From assembly GCA_934699415.1 (NCBI GenBank), contig CAKUWO010000045.1, forward strand, positions 1-5,691: a stretch of DNA of 5,691 nt, read 5' to 3'. Shown in pieces: positions 1 to 5,612 of the stretch. The notes beneath the pieces were generated by a model that saw only the letters and a program-made list of their open reading frames with translations, ran no database searches and had not been told where the DNA came from. The number at the start of each line of letters is the position of its first letter. The first letter of the stretch is position 1. The stretch comes from an uncultured Erysipelotrichaceae bacterium. GTDB taxonomy: Bacteria; Bacillota_I; Bacilli_A; Erysipelotrichales; Erysipelotrichaceae. The position numbers were made by a program, and so were the translations under genes.

Positions 1-350
1 CCTTCTTCGCTTGTATCAGCTTTAATTGTTTCTTGAACATAGCGGGGAATGATATGAAAGTGAAGATGCATAACGGTTTGTCCTGCTACTTCACCAGTAT
101 TAACAACTAAATTAAATCCTTCAGCATGAAGCTTAGATGTAACCAATTTAGCGACCATTTGAACTTTAGGCATAATCGTACTTAAATATTCAGAATCTAT
201 TTCGAGAATATTGTCAAAATGTCTTTTAGGTAAAACAAGTGTATGACCTCTCGTTTCTTGAGAGATATCAAGAATAGCTAAAACATCATCATCTTCATAT
301 ATTTTTTTTGAAGGGATTTCACCTTTAATAATCTTACAAAAGATGCACAT
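1..350 (-). CDS. hit: HIT-family nucleotide hydrolase/transferase, 3' end cut by window edge
   Basis: Histidine-triad protein of the Hit/HinT type, a cytosolic family that hydrolyses phosphoramidate or similar bonds on purine nucleotides; the true substrate is unknown here. The 116 visible residues start with MCIFCKI, the usual family opening, with Cys2 and Cys5 as possible zinc ligands. Asp28-Ile29 and Gly35-His36 match the conserved DIxxxxxGH stretch. The signature His-x-His-x-His is at H95, H97 and H99, preceded by GQTV and followed by IIPR; by family knowledge the middle His (H97) is the nucleophile. Family members are about 135-145 aa, so about 20-30 residues are missing off the edge. 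The ATG shares its A with the TAA stop of the lipoprotein gene upstream (TAATG), implying translational coupling, with a weak AGGA about 11 nt upstream. A hit gene beside prsA is also known in Bacillus subtilis. Family assignment is very secure. Confidence 0.95.
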   Translation of the reverse strand, partial: MCIFCKIIKGEIPSKKIYEDDDVLAILDISQETRGHTLVLPKRHFDNILEIDSEYLSTIMPKVQMVAKLVTSKLHAEGFNLVVNTGEVAGQTVMHLHFHIIPRYVQETIKADTSEE

Positions 351-1228
351 TATTTCTTAAGTCCTGTATATTCATCTTTAAGTAGATCATAGGTTGTTTG
401 GTCATGGATTGTAACGTTATAAAGATCAAAATAATAATTTAATACTTCTTTAGCATCAATCTTATTTTTCATATAGTTTACAAAGTCGTCTTTATAGTTA
501 TTTACATCACGATCAATGATGTTGATGAGATAATAACGAGGAGTAGATGTAGCATTTCCTTCGCTATCTTTTGCAGTTGCTGCAGTATTAATATTATCTG
601 ATAATCCAAGAGCATCGGTATTATTGATATATTCTTTTACTTCAACTGGTAATTCATCTTTATCAGTATAAATTTGAGCTTTAGCATCTAAGCTATAACC
701 TAATTCTTTAGCAAGTGTAGCGAAATCTTCACCCTTATTGAAACGAGTTCTAAATGTATCAACAGTATCTAAATTATCAAAATAAACAATTTGAGCTTTA
801 ATAGGGCTATAACTTGTAAGATATTTATCAAAGTTAAGGTTGATATATTTATCAGCTAAAGCTGAAGTTGCTAATGAGCGTACAAGCACTTTTTTGAAAG
901 CATCAAGTCCACCATAGTTACTAACTAATTTTTCAAAGTTGGTGGTATAGATTGCTTCGTATTGAGAAATAGTTGTATCTGCAGCAGCACTAAGTTCTTC
1001 TTCTGTTGAACCTTCAGCCAAAGCAATTTTTTCAGCAATGCTGCCGATAACGATTGAAGAATAATCTTGTTGCTTCATAAAATCAAATAATTCCTGTTTC
1101 GTAAAATTGTCTTTTGGAGCAGCAATTAAAACTTTATCACTATCACTTACTTTAGCAGTGTTATCTTTACTACATCCTGATGCCAAAAGAAGGGATGCAA
1201 TCATTAATGGAATTAATAATTTTTTCAT
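350..1228 (-). CDS. PrsA-like lipoprotein with degenerate parvulin domain
   Basis: Predicted 292-aa extracytoplasmic lipoprotein. The N-terminus is a lipoprotein signal peptide: MKK, a hydrophobic run, then Leu-Ala-Ser-Gly-Cys with the lipidated Cys at 19. The mature part is largely helical, as in the chaperone lobes of PrsA/SurA proteins (about 40-140). Residues about 143-240 resemble a parvulin domain: a KAQIVYF strand, a charged helix with GEDFATLAKELG (166-177), and a closing YYLINIID strand. The usual active-site His, the GGxLGxF segment and the final YGYHII motif are absent, so isomerase activity is doubtful and a chaperone or holdase role is more likely (inference). The start is set by AGGAGG 9 nt upstream; a longer frame reaching 1276 would run back into the preceding gene and bury the signal peptide. 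The gene begins 1 nt after the preceding prsA-like stop and overlaps the HIT start by 1 nt. The family link rests on weak motifs plus position. Confidence 0.8.
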   Translation of the reverse strand: MKKLLIPLMIASLLLASGCSKDNTAKVSDSDKVLIAAPKDNFTKQELFDFMKQQDYSSIVIGSIAEKIALAEGSTEEELSAAADTTISQYEAIYTTNFEKLVSNYGGLDAFKKVLVRSLATSALADKYINLNFDKYLTSYSPIKAQIVYFDNLDTVDTFRTRFNKGEDFATLAKELGYSLDAKAQIYTDKDELPVEVKEYINNTDALGLSDNINTAATAKDSEGNATSTPRYYLINIIDRDVNNYKDDFVNYMKNKIDAKEVLNYYFDLYNVTIHDQTTYDLLKDEYTGLKK

Positions 1229-1229
1229 T

Positions 1230-2267
1230 TTATTTTGCCTCCTCTTCATTTTCTTTAGTAATTTCATTTCTAGCACTTTCTAAAACATTATTGATAGCAG
1301 TTTTAAGTTTTTCATCTTCAATTGTGATACCAAGTTCTTCACCTTTTTCATATAAAGCAACTGTATATCTTGCGGAATATGCATTAGTAAGATTAGCTAT
1401 AAATGAATCATTATCAAGTAATGATTTAGGCTCAGATGCATCACAACGAATGATATGGTAACCATATTGCGATACAACAGGTTCACTTACTTGTCCTTCT
1501 TTTAAATTAACAGCACCATTATAGAATTCAGCAACATATTTCTCTGAAGATGATTTATCAAAATAACCAAGTGATCCACCAGAACTTGCAGAACCATCTT
1601 CAGAATATTCTTTAGCTACTTCAGCAAAATCTTTATCTTCAAGTGCTTTTAATACGGCATCGAGTTTAGCTTGTTCTTCATCTGTTGGATGAGGAATAAG
1701 AGTAGTGGTTTTATCATCGTTAGTAACTTTTTCAACGTTAGCTACTTTGATGAGGATGTGAGAAATAATCTTAGAATTGTTTTTTTCAACATAAGGTATT
1801 ACAAGTTCATCTAAACGATTAGTGAAATAATCTTTAGCGAAACGTGATGATTTCTGTAAGTAGATATAGTAATCATTTAAACCATCAATACCACCAAAAC
1901 CCATTTTCTTTAATTCAGAATCAAGTTCAGCAGATTTATAATTCTGCAATAAATAGGCAGCAGAGTTAGCGGCAGTTTCTTTCATTTCTGAGGTCGTTTC
2001 AATTGCTTTATCGACAACCATTCTTTCATAAGAAGTAATAGCAGCACTTTCTCCAAGCTGGCTATAAAGCTCATCGTAGAGCTCATCTGCGGTATATGCA
2101 TCATCGTTTAATGAATAGATGAGATATTTTCCGTCTTTTTGTTTGGTTTCTACAGTAACTGGAGCGTTTTTAGCAGAATAGATGGCATAATAGCCAACAA
2201 ATCCTACGGCTAAGACTGCAATTACGATAACAAACCAGAATTTTTTAAAGAATTCTTCCTTTTTCAT
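1230..2267 (-). CDS. prsA: Membrane-anchored PrsA-like peptidyl-prolyl isomerase (parvulin type)
   Basis: Predicted 345-aa foldase that would catalyse prolyl cis-trans isomerisation and assist folding of exported proteins on the outer face of the membrane. Residues about 10-32 form one transmembrane segment after a Lys-rich N-terminus. No lipobox Cys is present, so it appears tethered by an uncleaved helix rather than by lipid as in Bacillus PrsA. Residues about 55-160 match the helical SurA/PrsA N-terminal lobe. The parvulin domain spans about 166-275: ISHILIK with H170, the helix FAEVAKEYSEDGSA (214-227), GGSLGYF (230-236), and the closing SEPVVSQYGYHII (261-273). These are the family's hallmark elements, so it should be active. 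A 65-residue acidic and helical tail follows and ends in EEEAK. The start is chosen at the ATG 4 nt after AGGAGG; the in-frame ATG at 2300 has no ribosome site and lies upstream of the predicted transcript start. First gene of a three-gene block. Confidence 0.92.
   Translation of the reverse strand: MKKEEFFKKFWFVIVIAVLAVGFVGYYAIYSAKNAPVTVETKQKDGKYLIYSLNDDAYTADELYDELYSQLGESAAITSYERMVVDKAIETTSEMKETAANSAAYLLQNYKSAELDSELKKMGFGGIDGLNDYYIYLQKSSRFAKDYFTNRLDELVIPYVEKNNSKIISHILIKVANVEKVTNDDKTTTLIPHPTDEEQAKLDAVLKALEDKDFAEVAKEYSEDGSASSGGSLGYFDKSSSEKYVAEFYNGAVNLKEGQVSEPVVSQYGYHIIRCDASEPKSLLDNDSFIANLTNAYSARYTVALYEKGEELGITIEDEKLKTAINNVLESARNEITKENEEEAK
1238..1243 (-). promoter_or_regulatory. Ribosome binding site of the PrsA-like lipoprotein, inside the upstream gene
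   Basis: AGGAGG lies 9 nt before the ATG at 1228 and within the last codons of the upstream prsA-like gene, where it encodes part of the terminal Glu-Glu-Ala-Lys. It fixes the lipoprotein start and indicates that ribosomes finishing the first gene can reinitiate at once. Confidence 0.85.
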
Positions 2268-2271
2268 AAAG

Positions 2272-2277
2272 CCTCCT
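2272..2277 (-). promoter_or_regulatory. Ribosome binding site of the membrane-anchored PrsA-like gene
   Basis: AGGAGG followed by CTTT and then the ATG at 2267. The spacing of 4 nt is short, but the match is complete and no rival start has a ribosome site. It decides the start over the in-frame ATG at 2300. Confidence 0.8.
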
Positions 2278-2288
2278 AAAACATCAAA

Positions 2289-2317
2289 ATTATAACCCAT
2301 TTTTCTTATACTCTAAA
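2289..2317 (-). promoter_or_regulatory. Candidate sigma-A promoter for the prsA-like/lipoprotein/HIT block
   Basis: On the minus strand a TTTAGA (2317-2312, 4 of 6 matches to TTGACA) is followed by a 17-nt spacer and a perfect TATAAT (2294-2289). Transcription would begin near 2282, giving a leader of about 15 nt that just contains the AGGAGG at 2277-2272. The fit between the promoter, the ribosome site and the chosen start is the main support; AT-rich DNA yields such boxes by chance fairly often. Confidence 0.6.
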
Positions 2318-2327
2318 AGAAAAAAAG

Positions 2328-2366
2328 ATTTAAAGTTAGTTTATGCTGCTTATCTGAACTTTAAGT
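2328..2366. repeat. Inverted repeat between the two divergent promoters
   Basis: Arms ATTTAAAGTT (2328-2337) and AACTTTAAGT (2357-2366) are complementary over 10 positions with one G-T mismatch, including a perfect 8-bp core (TTAAAGTT/AACTTTAA). A 19-bp spacer separates them. The element lies about 11 bp upstream of the minus-strand -35 box and about 22 bp upstream of the plus-strand promoter. It could be a binding site for a dimeric regulator. With such AT-rich arms, chance is a real alternative. Confidence 0.35.
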
Positions 2367-2387
2367 GATATAAAAAGTGTATTTCTC

Positions 2388-2414
2388 ATGACTTAACGCT
2401 TGCTGTGCTATAAT
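2388..2414 (+). promoter_or_regulatory. Candidate extended -10 promoter of the suf operon
   Basis: TGCTATAAT (2406-2414) is a perfect -10 box with the TGn extension. The best -35-like hexamer is ATGACT (2388-2393, 4 of 6) at a short 15-nt spacing, so the promoter probably relies on its extended -10. Transcription would start near 2421, leaving about 13 nt of leader, which contains GGAGG (2424-2428) 5 nt before the sufC ATG. The leader is too short for a riboswitch, so any control must act at the promoter. Confidence 0.65.
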
Positions 2415-2433
2415 TTCTCAAGCGGAGGCATTT

Positions 2434-3249
2434 ATGAATTTATTAAAAATTAAAGACTTACACGTTAGTGTAGAAGATAAAGAAATATTAAAAGGAATTG
2501 ATTTAGAAGTTAGAAGTGGCGAGATTCATGCGATTATGGGCCCAAATGGTAATGGTAAATCAACACTTTTACAAACTATCATGGGTCATCCAGCATATAA
2601 AGTTACATCTGGTGAAATTCTTTTTAATGGTGAAGATGTTTTAAAAATGAAAGTTGATGAAAGAGCACGCAAAGGCTTATTTTTGGGGATGCAATATCCT
2701 AGCGAAATAGCTGGTGTTACTAATTCTGATTTTTTAAGAGCAGCAATTAATGCTTCAAGAGATGAAACCATTTCTATCTTTTCATTTGCTAAACAAATGA
2801 ACGAAATAACTAAGAAGTTAAAGATGAAAAATGATTTAGCTATGCGTTTTGTAAATGATGGTTTCTCTGGTGGTGAGAAGAAACGTAATGAAATTTTACA
2901 AATGTTAATGATTCATCCATCAATTGCTATGTTAGATGAGATTGATTCAGGTCTTGATGTTGATGCTGTTAAGATTGTTGCTGATGCTATATTAGAAAAT
3001 CATCAACAAGAAAAAACAGCTTTGATGATTGTGTCACATTATGATCGCTTCTTTTCGATGCTTAAACCGAGCCATGCACATGTTATATTTGATGGCAAAA
3101 TAGTATGTGAAGGCGATTATGAATTAGTTGAAAGAATTGATAATGATGGTTATGACTGGCTCTATGATGAATTGGGTATTGATTATAAAGAATTACAGAA
3201 ACCATTAGCTTATTCTTTAGGTACTTGTGCACGTCATAAAGGTGCTTAA
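2434..3249 (+). CDS. sufC: SufC, Fe-S cluster assembly ABC-type ATPase
   Basis: Cytosolic ATPase of the SufBCD scaffold; ATP binding and dimerisation reshape SufB/SufD during cluster assembly. All ABC motifs are present in its 271 residues: Walker A GPNGNGKST (36-44, K42), Q-loop Gln87 in MQYPSEIAGV, the SufC-type signature FSGGEKKRNE (144-153), Walker B AMLDE (165-169), D-loop SGLD (172-175) and switch His202 in VSHYDR. The signature and the LDEIDSGLD segment set SufC apart from transporter ATPases. No membrane partner is nearby, and sufD follows after 1 nt. The start has GGAGG 5 nt upstream and begins with the usual MxLLKIKDLHVS. The C-terminus runs about 20 residues beyond the GYDWLxxELGI end common in the family, with a basic tail containing Cys265. 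First gene of the operon. Confidence 0.97.
   Translation: MNLLKIKDLHVSVEDKEILKGIDLEVRSGEIHAIMGPNGNGKSTLLQTIMGHPAYKVTSGEILFNGEDVLKMKVDERARKGLFLGMQYPSEIAGVTNSDFLRAAINASRDETISIFSFAKQMNEITKKLKMKNDLAMRFVNDGFSGGEKKRNEILQMLMIHPSIAMLDEIDSGLDVDAVKIVADAILENHQQEKTALMIVSHYDRFFSMLKPSHAHVIFDGKIVCEGDYELVERIDNDGYDWLYDELGIDYKELQKPLAYSLGTCARHKGA
3240..3244 (+). promoter_or_regulatory. Ribosome binding site deciding the sufD start
   Basis: AGGTG (within AAAGGTG) lies in the last codons of sufC, 6 nt before the ATG at 3251. It favours that ATG over the in-frame ATG at 3227, which lies inside sufC and has no visible ribosome site. Confidence 0.7.
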
Positions 3250-3250
3250 T

Positions 3251-3976
3251 ATGAATAATTTGAATAAATATCTAATTGATGATTCATGCAATGCTTATCA
3301 AACAATTATTTTAAAAGAAGACAGCATTATTAATTATGATATTAAAGAAAAAGAACTTAATCTTTTGATTGTTAATTTAGCTAGTCATGATATCAAATTA
3401 AATGAAATTGGAACAGTTGGGTCTAAGACAAATATCATTTATATTAGTTTAAATGCTCATGCTTATTACCAAAAAACAGAACTTAATCTTTTAAAAAATG
3501 CTGAATTAAATATAACTTCTTATTGCCTTGTTAAAGATAAAAATAATATTGAAATTAAAGTAACTAATGCTTATGTATCAAGTTGTAATATAGATAATTA
3601 TCTTGTTTGCCTTGAAGGGAAACTTGATATGCGTGTTATTGGTAATATTCCAAAAGGTCATAAATATGCTTCAACTCACCAAACAACACGTTGTTTAACA
3701 CTTAAAGATATTAAAAACTGTCGTATAGATCCGATTCTTTTAATTGATGAATCAGAAGTTAATGCTGGACATGCACTTAGCTTTGGTACGGTCGATGATG
3801 ATTTACTCTACTATATGAATTCCCGTGGTTTAAATAATAATCAAGCATTAGCCATAATTATTAAAGGATATTTAATTCCTGATGAGAATACTTTAAGCAA
3901 TTATCCTAATAGCAATGATTTATTAAATGATATTAATAAGGAGGTAGATAAAATATGTTCGATGTTAAAGCTATAA
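3251..3976 (+). CDS. sufD: Compact SufD-like Fe-S scaffold protein (SufB/SufD family)
   Basis: A 241-aa member of the SufB/SufD family, expected to pair with SufB and bind SufC in the cytosolic SufBCD complex. The C-terminal half carries the family core: RCLTLKDIKNCRIDPILLID (147-166), then EVNAGHALSFGTVDDDLLYY (169-188) and SRGLNNNQALAIIIKGY (191-207). His174 in the AGH motif appears to match the SufD His (H360 in E. coli) implicated in cluster formation at the SufB-SufD interface. Residues 1-145 look like repeated short beta-strands, consistent with a shortened beta-helix. Usual SufD is about 420-440 aa, so the N-terminal helical domain and some beta-helix turns are absent. This is not a visible truncation: the gene starts 1 nt after sufC with its own ribosome site, and the frame is clean. 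Its 3' end overlaps sufS by 22 nt. Assignment as SufD rests on the C-terminal motif and the C-D-S-U-B order. Confidence 0.88.
   Translation: MNNLNKYLIDDSCNAYQTIILKEDSIINYDIKEKELNLLIVNLASHDIKLNEIGTVGSKTNIIYISLNAHAYYQKTELNLLKNAELNITSYCLVKDKNNIEIKVTNAYVSSCNIDNYLVCLEGKLDMRVIGNIPKGHKYASTHQTTRCLTLKDIKNCRIDPILLIDESEVNAGHALSFGTVDDDLLYYMNSRGLNNNQALAIIIKGYLIPDENTLSNYPNSNDLLNDINKEVDKICSMLKL
3938..3945 (+). promoter_or_regulatory. Strong ribosome binding site for sufS inside sufD
   Basis: AAGGAGGT is a full-length match to the anti-Shine-Dalgarno sequence, 9 nt before the ATG at 3955, and lies within the sufD coding sequence. It fixes the sufS start despite the 22-nt overlap and suggests sufS is translated strongly on its own account rather than only by coupling. 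Confidence 0.9.
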
Positions 3977-5178
3977 GAAAAGATTTTCCGATGTTTCAAA
4001 ATAATAAAGAATTTATCTATTTAGATTCTTCAGCTACATCTTTTAAACCTCAAGTAGTTATTGATGCAGTTAATGATTATTATCTTAACCATTCCGTTAA
4101 TGTTCATCGTGGTGACTATAAATTATCTTATGATACTAGTGTTTTATACGATGGCACTAAAGATGTTGTAGCTCGATTTATTAATGCCAAAAATGCAGAA
4201 GAAATTATTTATACAAGTGGTGCAACAGCATCGCTTAACTTAGTAGCTTTTGGCTATGCTTTAAATAATCTAAAAAAAGATGATGTTATTTTATTGACTG
4301 AAGCTGAACATGCATCTAATATTTTGCCATGGTTTGAAGTAGCTAAAAGAAAAGGCGCAATTATTCGCTATATTCCTCTTGACCAAGATGGTTATATTAC
4401 TGAAGAAAATTTATTAAAAGTTTTAGATGAAAAAGTTAAAGTATGTACTTTTGCAGAAATTAGTAATGTAATGGGCAAGATTCAAAATAGTAAAATGATT
4501 GCTTCTTTAGTTCATAAAGTAGGGGGAGTTGTAGCAGTTGATGGAGCTCAATCAGTTCCTCATAAACCAACAGATGTTATTGATAGTGATATTGATTTTT
4601 TAAGTTTTTCATCACATAAAATGTTAGGACCTAGCGGGGTTGGCATCCTTTATGGAAAATATGACTTGCTCAAAAAGATGACGCCTCTTTGTTATGGTGG
4701 CGATTCTAATGCCTTTTTTTATCGTGATGGAAGATTTGCACTTAAAGATATTCCTATGCGTTTCGAGTCAGGAACGCCTAATATTGAAGGAGTGTTAGGC
4801 TTAAGAGCGGCTATTAATTATCTATCTCATATTGGTATGGAAAATATCGCAAATTATGAAAAAGAATTAACAGCCTACCTTCACGAAAAAGCTAAAGAAT
4901 TGGATAATATTGAAGTTTATAATCCTAATAGCGATATAGGAATTTTTGCTTTCAATGTTAATGGAGTATTTGCACAAGATGTAGGTGGTTATTTAGCTTC
5001 TTGCAATATTGCTGTAAGATCCGGAACTCATTGTGCTAAGATTCTTCCAGATGTTATTAAAGCGAGTGAGACTGTTCGTGCTTCACTTTATTTCTATAAC
5101 ACAAAAGAAGAAATAGATTATTTATTTGAAGTACTTAAAGATTGTGATTTAGATAAATGTTTAGGAGCAATTTTATGA
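3955..5178 (+). CDS. sufS: SufS, PLP-dependent cysteine desulfurase
   Basis: Converts cysteine to alanine, holding the sulfur as a persulfide and supplying it for Fe-S assembly. At 407 aa it is full length for class V aminotransferase-fold SufS. Visible features: YLDSSATS (22-29) where the family usually has DNAAT; NVHRG (49-53); EAEHASN (116-122) with His119 that stacks on PLP; VDGAQS (195-200) with Asp196 and Gln199; SSHKMLGPSGVG (219-230) with PLP lysine K222; FESGTPN (270-276); and RSGTHC (355-360) with catalytic Cys360. Gln341 (AQD) occupies the position of the Bacillus subtilis His342 that takes zinc from SufU, and of Tyr345 in E. coli SufS, by gap-free alignment from memory. The short tail adds two cysteines, C397 and C402. 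The start follows a perfect AAGGAGGT. The TGA stop overlaps the sufU ATG (ATGA). Confidence 0.97.
   Translation: MFDVKAIRKDFPMFQNNKEFIYLDSSATSFKPQVVIDAVNDYYLNHSVNVHRGDYKLSYDTSVLYDGTKDVVARFINAKNAEEIIYTSGATASLNLVAFGYALNNLKKDDVILLTEAEHASNILPWFEVAKRKGAIIRYIPLDQDGYITEENLLKVLDEKVKVCTFAEISNVMGKIQNSKMIASLVHKVGGVVAVDGAQSVPHKPTDVIDSDIDFLSFSSHKMLGPSGVGILYGKYDLLKKMTPLCYGGDSNAFFYRDGRFALKDIPMRFESGTPNIEGVLGLRAAINYLSHIGMENIANYEKELTAYLHEKAKELDNIEVYNPNSDIGIFAFNVNGVFAQDVGGYLASCNIAVRSGTHCAKILPDVIKASETVRASLYFYNTKEEIDYLFEVLKDCDLDKCLGAIL
5163..5167 (+). promoter_or_regulatory. Ribosome binding site of sufU
   Basis: AGGAG within the last sufS codons, 7 nt before the ATG at 5175 and 10 nt before the next in-frame ATG at 5178. 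It rules out the in-frame ATG at 5157, which lies upstream of it, but cannot choose between the two tandem ATGs. Confidence 0.75.
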
Positions 5179-5612
5179 TGGATGAAAATTTAAAAAGAGC
5201 TATTATAATAGACCATTATACTAAAGCTCATAATAGAGGTTTAGTAGAAGATGAGCGTTATAATAGTAAACATATGGCTTCTTCATCATGCATTGATGAT
5301 ATTACAGTGCAGATGTTAATCGATGGCAATATAGTTAAAGATGTACGCTTTGATGGTCGTGGATGTGCTATAAGCACTTCTTCAACTTCAATATTAAGTG
5401 ATTTAATTAAAGGAAAATCCAAAAGTGAAGCTCTTGATATCATCAATCGATATGAATCAATGCTTAAAGATGGCAAGGGTGGCGAAGAATTACTTGAAGC
5501 TGAAGCTTTTGATACTCTTTATAAGCAACCAAATCGTATCAAATGTGGATTGATTGGTGTTGATGCAATGAAACAAATGATTGAAGAAAGCGATAAAGAA
5601 AATGGCAAATAA
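5175..5612 (+). CDS. sufU: SufU, zinc-dependent sulfur acceptor for SufS
   Basis: Cytosolic IscU-fold protein that in Gram-positive bacteria takes persulfide sulfur from SufS and passes it to SufBCD. The 145 residues contain the four expected zinc ligands by alignment with B. subtilis SufU: Cys39, Asp41, Cys64 (in GRGCAIS) and Cys124 (in RIKCGL). The 60-residue distance between the last two Cys matches SufU rather than IscU, where it is about 43. IIDHY (11-15) near the N-terminus is also typical. The loop around the first ligand reads SSSCIDD, whereas most SufU and IscU proteins have PxCGD; Ile replaces the usual Gly and the Pro is missing. The gene overlaps sufS by 4 nt (ATGA); a start 3 nt later at 5178 is equally possible. 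Its end overlaps sufB by 11 nt. Confidence 0.95.
   Translation: MMDENLKRAIIIDHYTKAHNRGLVEDERYNSKHMASSSCIDDITVQMLIDGNIVKDVRFDGRGCAISTSSTSILSDLIKGKSKSEALDIINRYESMLKDGKGGEELLEAEAFDTLYKQPNRIKCGLIGVDAMKQMIEESDKENGK

Noticed and set aside
1229..1276. Sixteen-residue N-terminal extension of the lipoprotein from the ATG at 1276
   Set aside because: It would overlap the preceding gene and put a charged stretch before a typical MKK lipoprotein signal peptide. AGGAGG 9 nt before 1228 marks the real start.
2268..2300. Upstream in-frame ATG at 2300 as start of the membrane-anchored PrsA-like gene
   Set aside because: It has no ribosome site and overlaps a good -10 box (TATAAT at 2294-2289), while the ATG at 2267 has AGGAGG directly upstream and begins a normal membrane anchor.
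2366..2374. Second plus-strand extended -10 promoter (TGATATAAA) upstream of sufC
   Set aside because: No acceptable -35 hexamer lies 16-18 nt upstream, and such sequences are common by chance in AT-rich DNA. The box at 2406-2414 is a better match and better placed.
2268..2433. Riboswitch or small RNA in the divergent intergenic region
   Set aside because: The likely leaders on both sides are only about 13-15 nt, and the one inverted repeat lies upstream of both predicted transcript starts.
2586..2771. Reverse-strand open frame inside sufC, and similar ones inside sufU (5258-5476) and the PrsA-like genes (1180-1461)
   Set aside because: They lie wholly or mostly within strongly supported genes, lack ribosome sites and show no recognisable motifs.
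3251..3976. sufD as a truncated pseudogene
   Set aside because: It has a ribosome site, an intact frame, tight coupling to both neighbours and a conserved C-terminal core. No remnant of a missing N-terminal half exists, because sufC abuts it directly.
5176..5178. Mycoplasma-type code with TGA read as tryptophan
   Set aside because: TGA ends sufS exactly where sufU begins with an ATGA overlap, and the tryptophans in SufC, SufS and the PrsA-like protein use TGG.
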